From NCBI RefSeq assembly GCF_001469895.1, contig NZ_LOPY01000021.1:1-64000 (forward strand): a stretch of DNA of 64,000 nt. The letters are read 5' to 3'. The stretch comes from Pseudoalteromonas sp. XI10 (lineage in GTDB: Bacteria; Pseudomonadota; Gammaproteobacteria; Enterobacterales; Alteromonadaceae). Below, in pieces: positions 34,701-46,555 of the stretch; positions within the stretch are counted from its first letter, which is position 1, and each line of letters begins with the position of its first letter. A model generated the notes under the pieces. It was given only the letters and a program-made list of their open reading frames with translations, was not told the origin of the DNA and did not search any database. A program made the translations under genes and the position numbers.

Positions 34701-35406
34701 ATGGGGTCAAGTTACAAGTTAGCGAGTTTCAAGTTAGCAAGAGTAAAGTTAGCGAGATGCGAGATTCGAGGTAGCAGCGATTTTACATCGCGTCCTAGAA
34801 CCTAAATCCTAGCGCCTAGAACCTAGCACCTAATGTTTCCCCCGTAGGACTGGCTTTAGCCGGGAATTGCCTTAAGTTAGCGAGTACAAGGGGAAAGGTG
34901 CGAGTAACGAGGTAGCAGCGATTTTACATCGCGTCCTAGAACCTAAATCCTAGCGCCTATGACGCGGGATAAACCCGCTGCTACATGTAGGCGTGAAACT
35001 TGTTTCGCGCGTCTGATCGTTGAAGGCTTCTATATGTTGGGTATCGCTCCGCTCGACCCAACCTACCTGGAAAGTGAATAGGTCGAATGCTGAGAAGAAC
35101 ACTCGACCTAAATAATCCCACAGATCGGCTGATATCTAATATCTGACCTCTAACGACTAGAAACCAGCGAATTTACATAGCGTCCTAGAGCCTAGCGCCC
35201 AGAACCTAAATCCTAACGCCTATGACGCGGGATAAACCCGCTGCTACATGTAGGCGTGAAACTTGTTTCGCGCGTCTGATCGTTGATGGTTATGCCGATT
35301 GACTAACATCTAATCTCTGACGTCTAAATATTTGGATTGATTATCTAGTTTAAAGTAACCACAGATAACGGGTTTATCTTCTAAACCATCTATAAATACA
35401 TAGCAC
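34701..35406. repeat. REP/heptamer island 3 (composite module, two rounds)
   Basis: A long repeat mosaic in a convergent gap. REP hits: family A + at 34771-34794 and 34912-34935; family D + at 34844-34866 (GTAGGACTGGCTTTAGCC…); family B - at 34960-34984 and 35223-35247; family C + at 34987-35013 and 35250-35276; family E - at 35036-35066. A hairpin H (AGGTCGA/TCGACCT arms) lies at 35080-35109. A decayed A copy without its GTAG head lies near 35163-35184. Heptamers of the types GAGRTNC, CTAGNNC and ATCTRAY fill the spacers. B and C face each other around CTACATGTAG. The last ~120 bp before the regulator gene are unique sequence with nothing recognised. Confidence 0.88.
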
Positions 35407-35706
35407 TCAGAAGTCATCATTGATTTCCTGTGGTGAATTTCGTTTGCGTTGGCGAGCATTGTATCCACCTACTTCGGCCGCTAATTCATTTATTTCATCA
35501 AGAAGCGATCCCTGTAAGTTAAGTACAACCAGCGCTTCAAAAAGAATGTCACTTTTCACAACATCACCTTGCTCCAACTTTTGTACAGTCGAACGTGATA
35601 CCCCAATCATTTTCGCAAATGTACTTTGCGTATAATGAAGAGTTCGGTGCTGGCGAATCAAATCTCCCAGCTTTTGTGCCATTTTAGTAGCCTGTTCAGA
35701 ACGCAT
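35407..35706 (-). CDS. Orphan XRE-family regulator (HipB-like)
   Basis: A 99-residue helix-turn-helix protein; the HTH (STFAKMIGVSRSTVQKLEQGD) spans about residues 25-47. The start is the ATG at 35706; the frame extends 31 codons upstream through its own operator and repeat sequence and is rejected there. The size and layout recall HipB-type antitoxins, but no HipA or other toxin gene lies beside it. Inverted repeats right upstream suggest autoregulation. Both flanks are repeat islands, which suggests a mobile or decaying locus. Whether it is an antitoxin remnant or a stand-alone regulator is open. Confidence 0.75.
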   Translation of the reverse strand: MRSEQATKMAQKLGDLIRQHRTLHYTQSTFAKMIGVSRSTVQKLEQGDVVKSDILFEALVVLNLQGSLLDEINELAAEVGGYNARQRKRNSPQEINDDF

Positions 35707-35720
35707 ATTGATTACTTTTA

Positions 35721-35744
35721 TAATCATTAGATATTTAATGATTA
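35721..35744. promoter_or_regulatory. Operator-like inverted repeat upstream of the XRE gene
   Basis: TAATCATTA (35721-35729) and TAATGATTA (35736-35744) are perfect inverted 9-mers separated by six bases, starting 15 bp upstream of the start codon. This is a typical place for autorepression by an XRE dimer. Confidence 0.65.
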
Positions 35745-35769
35745 GTTTAGCGGTATTTAATGTTTTTGC

Positions 35770-36206
35770 AATAGAGGAGGTAAAGTTAGCGGGGGTCAAG
35801 TTAGCGAGAGTAAAGTTAGCGAGAGTAAAGGTACGAGTAACGAGATGCGAGTAACGAGATGCGAGATACGAGATAGCAGCGATTTTACATCGTTTTCCAG
35901 CGCCTAGGACCTAGAGCCTATGACGCGGGATAAACCCGCTGCTAAATGTAGGCGTGAAACTTGTTTCGCGCGTCTGATCGTTGAAGACTTCTATATGTTG
36001 GGTGTCGCTCCGCTCGACCCAACCTACCTGGAAAGTGAATAGGTCGAATGCTGAGAAGAACACTCGACCTAAATAACCCCACAGATCTGCTGAAATCTAA
36101 TATCTGACCTCTAAAGACTAGAAACCAGCGATTTTACATCGCGTCCTAGCGCCAAGAACCTAGCATTTGATGACGCGGGATAAACCCACTGCTACATGGG
36201 TTTCGG
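35770..36206. repeat. REP/heptamer island 4
   Basis: Begins with GTTAGCG-type and GAGATNC heptamers. A family A copy at 35872-35895 has head ATAG instead of GTAG. Then family B - at 35921-35945 (head mutated), family C + at 35948-35974, family E - at 35997-36027, hairpin H at 36041-36070, heptamers, a headless A copy near 36124-36145 and family B - at 36171-36195. The element order equals that of the second round of island 3. The adjacent TPR gene ends 11 bp after the last REP. Confidence 0.88.
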
Positions 36207-37097
36207 CTATGCTGTTTCGTTTAGCAACGAATTAAAGCTGTCGTTGTCGTGTAGGCTGGCAAACGCGCTTTCGTGTAATAGCTCGTTACGTAGGTTAGGA
36301 GAATACTCAAGGGCCATGCGAATATCAGCCATTGCATCGGCGTGTTTGTGCAGTAATGCATATGCACAAGCACGTTGCCAGTATGCGTAGCCGTAGTCGC
36401 TATCAATTTCTAATGCTTGATTACAAAGCTCGATAGCTTCACCTGTTTCGTTTATCTCTAACAGTGCATCTGCTTTATAGGCAATGGCTTCTACGTCTTC
36501 TGGTTTACGTTTTAAGATCTCGTCAAAAATCTCAATCTTATTCGCAACGTCGCTTTCTAAATTGGCACGCATCCATAAAGAATGAACTTCATTGGTGATT
36601 GAGATCTTTTGTTGGTTTAATAAGATCTCTTCAGATCGCTCACGTAGCTTTTCTTCAAGTACTTTTAGGCGCTCTTCGTATTCTTGTGTAATCGCACTAA
36701 CACGTGAGTTTACGATATCTTCTACTTTGTTTTTCACATCACGCAGTGAATTCCAACCGACTAAAACCAAAATTGAAGCAGTAATCGTAATAATGAAAAA
36801 CACATTATTAATAGTATCTGTTGTATAAGTTAATGCACGGTCGGCAGTATCAAGTTGCGTATGAGCAACTTGTTTTGTCACATCTTCGCGCAGTTTTTGT
36901 TGGTCTTGGCGCACAGCTTTTAATTCATCAAGAATATAACGCTCTAACAATGGCTTATACATCGGTTCCTGAAGCTTATCGAGAGCTTGTTGTTGCTCTG
37001 CTTCGGTTAAAGCAGGGCGGTTTTCAGGCTCATTTTGAGCTGCTGCAAATGTACTAAAGCTCATTAAAAAAGTGATTAAAATTAAGGTATAACGCAT
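36207..37097 (-). CDS. Exported/membrane TPR protein with coiled coil
   Basis: A 296-residue protein. A signal peptide ends near FAAAQNE. A helical stretch follows, then a membrane segment at about 94-113 (NVFFIITITASILVLVGW) and a coiled coil at about 125-170. TPR-like repeats cover 185-280 (IFDEILKRKPEDVEAIAYKADALL; CNQALEIDSDYGYAYWQRACAYAL). With a signal peptide and one later membrane helix, the TPR part is probably cytoplasmic. No functional family is recognised. It lies between an island and a candidate small RNA. Confidence 0.7.
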   Translation of the reverse strand: MRYTLILITFLMSFSTFAAAQNEPENRPALTEAEQQQALDKLQEPMYKPLLERYILDELKAVRQDQQKLREDVTKQVAHTQLDTADRALTYTTDTINNVFFIITITASILVLVGWNSLRDVKNKVEDIVNSRVSAITQEYEERLKVLEEKLRERSEEILLNQQKISITNEVHSLWMRANLESDVANKIEIFDEILKRKPEDVEAIAYKADALLEINETGEAIELCNQALEIDSDYGYAYWQRACAYALLHKHADAMADIRMALEYSPNLRNELLHESAFASLHDNDSFNSLLNETA

Positions 37098-37160
37098 GAC
37101 ATATTAATTTTTAGTGATTTCTGAGGTAACTGTAACATGCGTGAGCATTGTGGACTAGGC

Positions 37161-37190
37161 AAAAAAAAGCCAGCTCGGGGGAGAGCTGGC
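37161..37190 (-). terminator. Orphan minus-strand terminator
   Basis: Read on the minus strand, GCCAGCTC-TCCCCC-GAGCTGGC has an 8-bp perfect stem and is followed by eight T. No minus-strand gene ends upstream of it: the next gene to the right is on the plus strand. It therefore seems to end an unannotated transcript. Confidence 0.8.
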
Positions 37191-37280
37191 CAAACTGCTT
37201 AAACAACATAAAGTCGTAAGGGGTATCAACAGGAGTTAGGTACAATATACCCATTTTAATCTGAACAACTACTTAATACT
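37161..37280 (-). ncRNA. Candidate small RNA ending in the orphan terminator
   Basis: The only explanation I see for the strong minus-strand terminator is a short RNA starting in the 178-bp gap to its right. A TATATT-like -10 lies on the minus strand near 37246, which would give an RNA of roughly 75-85 bases. A good -35 is not visible, so the 5' end is a guess. The C-rich terminator loop could pair with GGGGGA-like ribosome sites. No similarity to a known small RNA was recognised. Confidence 0.35.
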
Positions 37281-37368
37281 TAATGAGTTTTTAAATACTT
37301 ATATTCGTTCTGTCAGAATTAAAATGTTCGTCTAGACTTAAGAAGTCGTAAAACTAAAAGGTGAGAGT

Positions 37369-38742
37369 ATGCGCCAACAACTAGTCCAACTGCTGTATGG
37401 AGTATCGATTTCTTCTGATCTTGATAGTGGCAATGTTGAATTAGCTGAACGCTTAATTCTGAATGCTGTACTTGATGGCCTTGAAATTGGCCGAGCAGGG
37501 ATCTGGCTGTTAAATGACGAAAATACGGCGATTGAATGCCGGTTATTACTCGATAGAGAAAACGGCAAAGAAATCCAAATGTTAGTACTCCCTCGTGATG
37601 CATATCCTGCTTATTTTAAGGCACTCGACACCCAACGTACGATTACTGCCGAAGATGCTCATACCGACCCTGCTACGTATGAATTTAGCGAAAGCTATCT
37701 AACACCCCTTAATATTGGTGCAATGCTCGATGCGCCAATTCGTTATAAAGGTGAAATGATCGGGATATTTTGCTGTGAGCACATAGGTGGAACAAGGCAA
37801 TGGACAGAAGATGAATGCTCATTCATCGGTGCTTTGGCAGATCTTTATGGCAGAGCACTTTCGGCACAAGAAAACGAACGTATCAATGCTGAACTTGAAA
37901 GTGCCAATCAGCACCTAGAGCAACGTGTTGCAGAGCGAACGCGTACGCTTGAAAAAACCTTATCTGAACTGACCACAATGCAAGAAAAGCTTATAGAAGC
38001 CGAAAAAATGGCGTCTCTGGGTAATCTTGTTGCGGGTATTGCTCATGAGGTTAATACACCTATTGGCATAGCAGTCACAGCAAATAGCTCAGCAAAAGAT
38101 AAGCTAAACACGCTTAATAAACATATAGATTCAAACACCTTAACAAAAGCAGCCCTACTTGAAGGCATGAATCATTTAAACGAGTGTATCAAAATATCGT
38201 TTACCAACCTTGAGCGGGCCGCAAAGCTTATCAGTGACTTTAAACAAACGGCGGTTGATCAATCATCGCTTAATTTACTCGAAACCAACATTAAAGATTA
38301 CTTTGAAAACATCTTACATAGCTTAATGCCACTTACGCGTAGTCATAATGTTGAAGTAAACATCAACTGTGTTGATGACTTTTCGCTTATAACCGTTCCG
38401 GGGGCGCTTAGCCAAATATTCTTAAATCTTGTAAATAACAGCTGTGTACACGGATTTGTTGGCCGTGAGCAAAACCGCATAGATATTGCTGTAAGCATCG
38501 ATAACGACACCAATAGCTACACCATAACCTATAAAGACAACGGTCATGGCATGACCGAAGATGTGATGTACAAGGTATTTGAGCCATTTTTCACTACCAA
38601 GCGAGGCAATGGTGGCAGTGGTTTAGGTATGTCGATAGTTTATAATCTTGCAACGCAAGCGCTGCAAGGTGAAGTGAGCATCGATAGCAAACCGGATAAC
38701 GGCGTTACTGTCACCTTCAAATTGCCGCAAAAGCTCACATAA
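37369..38742 (+). CDS. Cytoplasmic GAF-domain sensor histidine kinase
   Basis: A 457-residue soluble kinase. A GAF domain covers about residues 10-168, a coiled coil about 172-220, and the kinase core carries AGIAHEVNTPIGIA (phospho-His), NLVNNSCVHGF, DNGHGM and GGSGLGMSIV. The Asn-Thr-Pro form of the H-box and the long coiled coil are typical of kinases with GAF or PAS input in Alteromonadales. No response regulator is adjacent, so it is an orphan kinase. AAAGGTGAGAG before the ATG supports the start. The ligand is unknown. Confidence 0.9.
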   Translation: MRQQLVQLLYGVSISSDLDSGNVELAERLILNAVLDGLEIGRAGIWLLNDENTAIECRLLLDRENGKEIQMLVLPRDAYPAYFKALDTQRTITAEDAHTDPATYEFSESYLTPLNIGAMLDAPIRYKGEMIGIFCCEHIGGTRQWTEDECSFIGALADLYGRALSAQENERINAELESANQHLEQRVAERTRTLEKTLSELTTMQEKLIEAEKMASLGNLVAGIAHEVNTPIGIAVTANSSAKDKLNTLNKHIDSNTLTKAALLEGMNHLNECIKISFTNLERAAKLISDFKQTAVDQSSLNLLETNIKDYFENILHSLMPLTRSHNVEVNINCVDDFSLITVPGALSQIFLNLVNNSCVHGFVGREQNRIDIAVSIDNDTNSYTITYKDNGHGMTEDVMYKVFEPFFTTKRGNGGSGLGMSIVYNLATQALQGEVSIDSKPDNGVTVTFKLPQKLT

Positions 38743-38805
38743 CTAATTAATATTTATACAAGTTGTTGGCTAAATAATCTGGTGACTGGGTAATAAAATT
38801 AAAAA

Positions 38806-39063
38806 TTAATCAGTTTGCTTAGCAAGACAAGAAATATCAGTGCATTCGTTGTCTTGGCAAAATTGTTTGATACGTTTTTTAGAATATAAATAATTAATGC
38901 TCAATGGCGTGATTAACAGCGCTAGCCAAAACAATACCGAACTTCTAAACGTCAACCCCACAAGCGATGCGACTACCAGCCCTGTTAACATCAAAATAGG
39001 TAAATTGGCGATAAAAAAGTTAATGCTTAGTTGTCTAGCAACGTCAGGATTAATGGTTTTCAT
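38806..39063 (-). CDS. Small two-helix membrane protein
   Basis: An 85-residue protein with two probable membrane helices (about 15-37 and 42-58) and a basic then Cys-containing tail (Cys69, Cys75, Cys80). No family is recognised. Coding probability rests on hydrophobic pattern and a clean frame; a ribosome site is weak. It converges on the GAF kinase gene and is divergent from katG. Confidence 0.55.
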   Translation of the reverse strand: MKTINPDVARQLSINFFIANLPILMLTGLVVASLVGLTFRSSVLFWLALLITPLSINYLYSKKRIKQFCQDNECTDISCLAKQTD

Positions 39064-39260
39064 AAGGGCTACTCGCTGTTAAAAAATACCCTTATAAAAT
39101 GGACGGTTTTGTTAAATGAATCAAATCAGATTTTTCTATCGGTGTAATCGATTTAAAACTATGATCTGGATCTAGCTTTATTCATATACAGCTCCTATAG
39201 TTTTAAACAACAGGAACTTATTCGCTATTAGTTATTCATAACTATTAGAAAATCTCTCTT

Positions 39261-41503
<2,243 letters not shown>

Positions 41504-41523
41504 TTTAAAATTCCGTTAAGTAC

Positions 41524-41557
41524 AAAGGCCACACAGTTTAACTGTGTGGCCTTTTTT
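41524..41557 (+). terminator. Rho-independent terminator of katG
   Basis: AAAGGCCACACAG and CTGTGTGGCCTTT form a 13-bp stem around TTTAA (plus extra T), 20 bp after the stop codon. Confidence 0.92.
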
Positions 41558-41559
41558 GT

Positions 41560-42030
41560 TACGAGGGGAAAGTTAGCGAGTTTCAAGGGGAAAGGGGAAA
41601 GAGTAACGAGATGCGAGATGCGAGATGCGAGTTGCGAGGTTCGAGATTCGAGGTAGCAGCGATTTTACATCGCGTCCTAGCGCCTAGAACCCAGCGCCCA
41701 GAATTTTGCTGATAACGCGGGATAAACCCGCTGCTACAAGTAGGCGTGAAACTTGTTTCGCGCGTCTGAGCGCTGAAGGCTTCTATATGTTGGGTATCGC
41801 TCCGCTCGACCCAACCTACTCAGTAAATGAAAAGGTCGAATGCTGAGAAGAACACTCGACCTAAATAATCCCACAGATCGACTGACATCTAACATCTGAC
41901 CTCTAACGACTAGAAACCAGCGATTTTACATCGCGTCCTAGCGCCTAGAACCCAGCGCCCAGAACTTTGCTGATAACGCGGGATAAACCCGCTGCTACAC
42001 GTAGGCGTGAAACTTGTTTCGCGCGTTTTA
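41560..42030. repeat. REP/heptamer island 5 (composite module, two rounds)
   Basis: Begins with heptamers (GAGATGC repeated). REP hits: family A + 41653-41676; family B - 41713-41737; family C + 41740-41766; family E - 41789-41819; hairpin H 41833-41862; ATCTRAY heptamers; headless A copy 41917-41937; CTAG/CCAG heptamers; family B - 41974-41998; family C + 42001-42027. The order A-B-C-E-H-A'-B-C is the same as in island 3. It lies between the katG terminator and the stop of a convergent lipoprotein gene. Confidence 0.9.
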
Positions 42031-42045
42031 CCGCTGAAAGCTCCT

Positions 42046-43971
42046 TTACTTCTCAACCCCAAACCAATAACTATTTTGAAAAATACTCTCTTTTAACTCT
42101 CTTTCACTGTAGGCATACGTGCTTTGCCAAAACAGGCGATCAAAAAGGTACTTATCACCCTCTTTAGCAAGAATTTTAAAATTGAATAATGATGAATAGG
42201 CAACTTCTTGATTTGCAGTTACTTCATCTTTACAGCTAGAGTAATCAACTGCATTTGGGCACTGAGACATCATTGCAAAGCTAATGCTGTTATCAGCTTC
42301 TAATTGCCAATAACTACTCGGTGTAAAGTTAGCTCTGTTTTCGAGGCCATATTGGTCAGCGTAATAGAAGCTGCCTTTACCATCATCATTTATATACCAG
42401 TATATCTTCTGGTTGCCGCTGGTATAGCCTTGACGTAAGTAACTAAATAGCTGCTTATAATCATCAAGTGTGATGGTTGAATCATCAATCACTTCCATAA
42501 ATTCATAGCCTAAGCGAGCTTGGCGTTCGTCTTTATTTCGTTCGCGCGCCATGATCATTTTGCCATCAGGCTGAGTGAAAAATTGTAAGCTCGTATCTAG
42601 GCCATTGCCTGTTACTTTAACGGTTTCGCCATTATTGTCTAAGTCGTAATGCCACTTAAACGAGTCACTATTTTCAGGCGTATTAAATGTCACCGTCGCA
42701 GTATCGGCGGCAGTGATGGTGAAAAATGTTGGTAAATAACGAAATGTTAGGCCTTCATCTGTATCTGAATTTTTGTTATTCAAACGGCCTGTATATGATT
42801 TGCCTACTGTAAGCTCAGGAACCGCAATTGGGGTAAGTTTGCGCAGTGTGCTAATCGTTGTTTTTACTTGCAATGCTTCAGCAAGTTCAGCTGACTCATT
42901 AATATAATTCTGAGCACTTTCATCTTGATAAGTTAGAGCATGACGTAGTTTTAGCACTAAAAAGTCATCAAATTGGGCAATGACTTCTGCATCAACGAGA
43001 TCAAGATCAAATGCGACATCTACCTCATGACCAAGGTTACTAAATTGCTTTGTGTTTTGAGTTACAACTAATGTATCACTCTCAATTTTTAATGTTTTGC
43101 CATCTAACGTCGCCGAAAATTCAGCATGAGGGAATGACGTAGTATTTCCTGAGGCCGTCGGAATAAAGCTTGCTAAAGGTACTTCAAAGTAACTTTCTTC
43201 ACCTGCTGCACTTAAATAATTAACAGAGTGGAATGAGCTTTGTTCTACATCAGCGTAGTACGCAGAACTAAACTCCGTATTTGATTTATAAAGGGTAACT
43301 ACTTCGCCTTTATCGGTTGAAACATTAAAAAGCTCAACACGAATAGCATCATCGCGCTTAGCCAACACTTCCATTTCAAGAAGGGCTTGTTGATTACATT
43401 CTTGCAAGCAATCAATCGCTTGGGTATTTAATGCAATCACATCAGGGTTCGACCAATCAAAACGGCTTAGCTCACCATTTTGAGCAATTACCCCGGCATC
43501 TTCAGTAGCAAATACCAGCTCTACGCTACCATCGCTTGATTGCCAATTACCCATCACTTCGCTATTGCTAAGCTCAATAGGTTGCCATGCTGCCCGGTTT
43601 TCGGCGACATTAACGGTTAGGGTATATTGATTACTCGCTTTACCATCAGAGACTTCTACAGTAAAAGCGTGGTTAGCTACTTCGAATAAGCTCGGCTCTG
43701 CACTAAAAGTTACTTGATTACTGCTGGTGGTTACAGTCAGCCACTCTGGTTTATCAATAATCGTTGTTGTCACACTGTCGTTTTGCTCATCTTTTAAATC
43801 AACAACTAAATTAGTTGATTCAAGCGCTTTGGCTGAGAGAGTGAGTGAGCCAGAAAGCGTCGGTGCAGTATTTTGCTCTACTTTTACATCTGGCGTTTTA
43901 TCTGTTGATGAACCGCCACCACAGGCTGTTAGAGCCAGAGTCAGTGCCGATATGCTGAAAAGCTTTTTCAT
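42046..43971 (-). CDS. Large lipoprotein with cadherin/Ig-like N-terminal domain
   Basis: A 641-residue surface or periplasmic lipoprotein. The lipobox is LTAC with Cys at residue 18, followed by a Gly/Ser tether. Residues about 35-125 form a putative Ig/cadherin-like domain (SLTLSAKALESTNLVVDLKDE… FTVEVSDGKASNQYTLTVNV). The remaining ~500 residues have no family I recognise; they contain few Cys and many aromatic beta-strand patterns. Similar large orphan lipoproteins are common in this group. It lies between island 5 and the ybiT terminator. Confidence 0.75.
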   Translation of the reverse strand: MKKLFSISALTLALTACGGGSSTDKTPDVKVEQNTAPTLSGSLTLSAKALESTNLVVDLKDEQNDSVTTTIIDKPEWLTVTTSSNQVTFSAEPSLFEVANHAFTVEVSDGKASNQYTLTVNVAENRAAWQPIELSNSEVMGNWQSSDGSVELVFATEDAGVIAQNGELSRFDWSNPDVIALNTQAIDCLQECNQQALLEMEVLAKRDDAIRVELFNVSTDKGEVVTLYKSNTEFSSAYYADVEQSSFHSVNYLSAAGEESYFEVPLASFIPTASGNTTSFPHAEFSATLDGKTLKIESDTLVVTQNTKQFSNLGHEVDVAFDLDLVDAEVIAQFDDFLVLKLRHALTYQDESAQNYINESAELAEALQVKTTISTLRKLTPIAVPELTVGKSYTGRLNNKNSDTDEGLTFRYLPTFFTITAADTATVTFNTPENSDSFKWHYDLDNNGETVKVTGNGLDTSLQFFTQPDGKMIMARERNKDERQARLGYEFMEVIDDSTITLDDYKQLFSYLRQGYTSGNQKIYWYINDDGKGSFYYADQYGLENRANFTPSSYWQLEADNSISFAMMSQCPNAVDYSSCKDEVTANQEVAYSSLFNFKILAKEGDKYLFDRLFWQSTYAYSERELKESIFQNSYWFGVEK

Positions 43972-44068
43972 TTAGGTCCCTTAAATTTATTGTTCTATTG
44001 AAGTCAAAAAAATTTAAGTTACCTAAAATAGGTAATTCAGTAAAGTGAATATGTAACTGAACGTAAAC

Positions 44069-44098
44069 AAAAAAGGCGAGCTATCTTGCTCACCTTTT
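44069..44098 (-). terminator. Terminator of ybiT
   Basis: On the minus strand AAGGTGAGC-AAGATA-GCTCGCCTT (one G-T pair) is followed by a T-run, 12 bp past the ybiT stop. Confidence 0.85.
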
Positions 44099-44109
44099 AG
44101 GGGAAAGGG

Positions 44110-45708
44110 TTATTGCGCTTGTTGCGCGACATGGTCCATATATTCGTCAAACGTGCCCTGAAAATCGATAAGCTGTTGATCTTTAATATCGATGATACGA
44201 GTCGCTAAAGACGATACAAACTCACGGTCGTGGCTTACAAAAATTAGCGTGCCTTGGTAATCTTTTAATGCATTATTGAGTGCTTCAATGGCTTCCATAT
44301 CCATGTGGTTGGTTGGCTCGTCCATAATTAGCACGTTGATGTCTTGCATCATTAACTTACCAAACAATAGGCGGTTCTTTTCACCACCCGAGCAGTTACG
44401 GGCTTTTTTGTTAGCGTCGTCTGCGGTAAATAATAAACGGCCTAACATAGCACGAACCATTAAATCGTTGTGCTTAGCGGTACGCCATTGCGACATCCAA
44501 TCAAATAAAGTTAAGTCGTTATCAAAGTCTTTACTGCTGTCTTGCGGGCAATAACCAATGCTGGCATTTTCAGACCACTTAACCACACCTTCGTTACTTT
44601 GTAATTCATTTACTAGGCAACGTAATAGGGTGGTTTTACCAACACCGTTTTCACCAATAACCGCAAGCTTAGCACCGGCTTCAAGTAATAGCTCACCGCC
44701 GCTGAACAGAGTTTCGCCATCAAAGCCATGACCTAACTTAGTAAGCTCTAATGCTTGGCGATACATCTTTTTGCCTTCGTCAAAACGTAGTGATGGGCTA
44801 ATACGGCTTGACGCTTTTACTTCATCAAGCTTAATTTTATCCATGCGCTTAGCACGAGAGCTCGCAAGTTTCGCTTTTGATGCGTTAGCACCAAAGCGGT
44901 TTACGAAATCTTGTAGCTCGTCAATTTCGGCGCTCTTCTTTGCGTTTTCAGCAAGTAGCTGTTCGCGTTGCAAGCTTGAAGCTTCGATCCACTTTTCGTA
45001 GTTACCCGGGTAAATTCGTAGCTCACCGTAGTCGATATCGGCCATGTGCGTACACACCGAGTTTAAGAAGTGACGGTCGTGCGAGATGATAATCATCGTA
45101 CACTTACGCTGGTTAAGCTCGTTAGCTAGCCAAGTGATGGTGTGAATATCAAGGTTATTGGTTGGCTCATCAAGCAGCAAAATATCAGGGTTTGCAAACA
45201 ATGCTTGTGCTAAGAGCACACGAAGTTTCCAGCCCGGTGCAACGTTTGCCATTAAGCCATAATGAAACTCTTGCTCAATACCCGCTTGGATCAAAATTTC
45301 TTCTGCGCGGCTTTCTGCAGTGTAGCCATCCATTTCAGCAAAAACGCTTTCAAGTTCAGCGACTTTCATGCCGTCTTCTTCACTCATTTCTGGCAGAGAA
45401 TAGATACGGTCGCGCTCTTGTTTAACTTTCCATAGTTCTGCATCACCCATGATCACCGCATCAACCACAGTGTATTGCTCAAACGCAAACTGATCTTGGC
45501 TTAGCGTACCTAGCTTTAAACCCGGTGCAATCGACACATTGCCAGACGTTGGCACAAGCGCACCACTTAGAATTTTCATAAAGGTCGATTTGCCGCAGCC
45601 ATTCGCACCAATTAAACCATAGCGGTTACCATTACCAAACTTAGCTGAAATGTTCTCAAACAGAGGCTCTGCACCAAATTGCATGGTGATATTTGCGGTT
45701 GAAATCAA
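44110..45708 (-). CDS. ybiT: ABC-F family ATPase YbiT
   Basis: A 532-residue soluble protein with two ABC cassettes and no membrane domain. It closely follows E. coli YbiT by eye over its whole length. Walker A sites are GANGCGKST and GENGVGKTT; Walker B sites read [11 protein letters not shown] and [11 protein letters not shown]. The linker between cassettes is the P-site tRNA-interaction motif region. ABC-F proteins act on the ribosome, influencing translation of difficult sequences. The second signature is CSGGEK, with Cys replacing the usual Leu, a mild variation. Confidence 0.95.
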   Translation of the reverse strand: MISTANITMQFGAEPLFENISAKFGNGNRYGLIGANGCGKSTFMKILSGALVPTSGNVSIAPGLKLGTLSQDQFAFEQYTVVDAVIMGDAELWKVKQERDRIYSLPEMSEEDGMKVAELESVFAEMDGYTAESRAEEILIQAGIEQEFHYGLMANVAPGWKLRVLLAQALFANPDILLLDEPTNNLDIHTITWLANELNQRKCTMIIISHDRHFLNSVCTHMADIDYGELRIYPGNYEKWIEASSLQREQLLAENAKKSAEIDELQDFVNRFGANASKAKLASSRAKRMDKIKLDEVKASSRISPSLRFDEGKKMYRQALELTKLGHGFDGETLFSGGELLLEAGAKLAVIGENGVGKTTLLRCLVNELQSNEGVVKWSENASIGYCPQDSSKDFDNDLTLFDWMSQWRTAKHNDLMVRAMLGRLLFTADDANKKARNCSGGEKNRLLFGKLMMQDINVLIMDEPTNHMDMEAIEALNNALKDYQGTLIFVSHDREFVSSLATRIIDIKDQQLIDFQGTFDEYMDHVAQQAQ

Positions 45709-45819
45709 CGAATTGTTCCTAGAAAAATACTGACAGGGTTATGGGCGCAGCAACTGCGAAAATAAACAAGCAATAGGGTAAATAATAGGCCGCGGATTAT
45801 ACAGATCAGCCCCTAATAA

Positions 45820-46555
45820 CGCTATTAAAAAAGAGAAAGTTTCAAGGGGAAAGTTAGCGAGTTTCAAGTTACGAGGGGAAAGGTGCGAGTAACGAGATGC
45901 GAGATTCGAGGTAGCAGCGATTTTACATCGCGTCTTAGGGCCTAGCACCCTGCGCCCAGAACCAAATGTTTTTACCGTAGGACTGGCTTTAGCCGGGAAA
46001 TGTTTTAAGTTAGCGAGTTTCAAGGGGAAAGAGTAAAGTTACGAGATTCGAGATACGAGGTAGCAGCGATTTAACATCGCGTCCTAGCGCCCAGAACCAA
46101 ATGTCTTCACCGTAGGACTGGCTTTAGCCGGGAATTGTCTTAAGTTAGCGAGTTTCAAGTTACGTGGGGAAAGGTGCGAGATACGAGGTAGTAGCGATTT
46201 TACATCGCGTCCTAGCGCCCAGAACCTAGCACCTAGCGCCTAATATCTTCACCGTAGGCGTGAAACTTGTTTCGCGCGTCTGAGGGCTTACGGTTGAAAG
46301 CTCTATTTTACGTTCGATTCGGCACTAAAGTACCTCCTACAATAACTCCTGCAGGGTTCTCATTGCAGAGAAGAACACTTGACCTACATAACCCCGCAGC
46401 ATGCCTGACATCTAATATCTGACGTCTAACGACTAGAAACCAGCGATTTTACATCGCGTCCTAGTGCCTAGGACCTAAACCCTAGCGCCTAGGACCTAGC
46501 ACCCAGAACCAAATGTCTTCACCGTAGGCGCGAAACTTGTTTCGCGCGACCAGAA
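45820..46555. repeat. REP/heptamer island 6
   Basis: The longest island. Family A + at 45911-45934, 46060-46083 and 46188-46211; family D + at 45977-45999 and 46112-46134; family C + at 46254-46280 and 46524-46550; family F - at 46318-46340; a headless A copy at about 46440-46460. The last C copy is a perfect palindrome, GCGCGAAAC/GTTTCGCGC. GTTAGCGAGTTTCAA-type units and GAGRTNC heptamers separate A-D pairs, which appear twice in a row as a ~130-bp unit. The 847-bp gap between ybiT and the hydrolase gene holds no credible gene; 45709-45820 is unique sequence. Confidence 0.9.

Noticed and set aside
41967..42167. 66-residue plus-strand open frame
   Set aside because: It starts inside a REP and overlaps the 3' end of the lipoprotein gene on the other strand.
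45739..46023. 94-residue minus-strand open frame
   Set aside because: It runs through REP and heptamer repeats, its residues mirror the repeat sequence and no ribosome site is seen.
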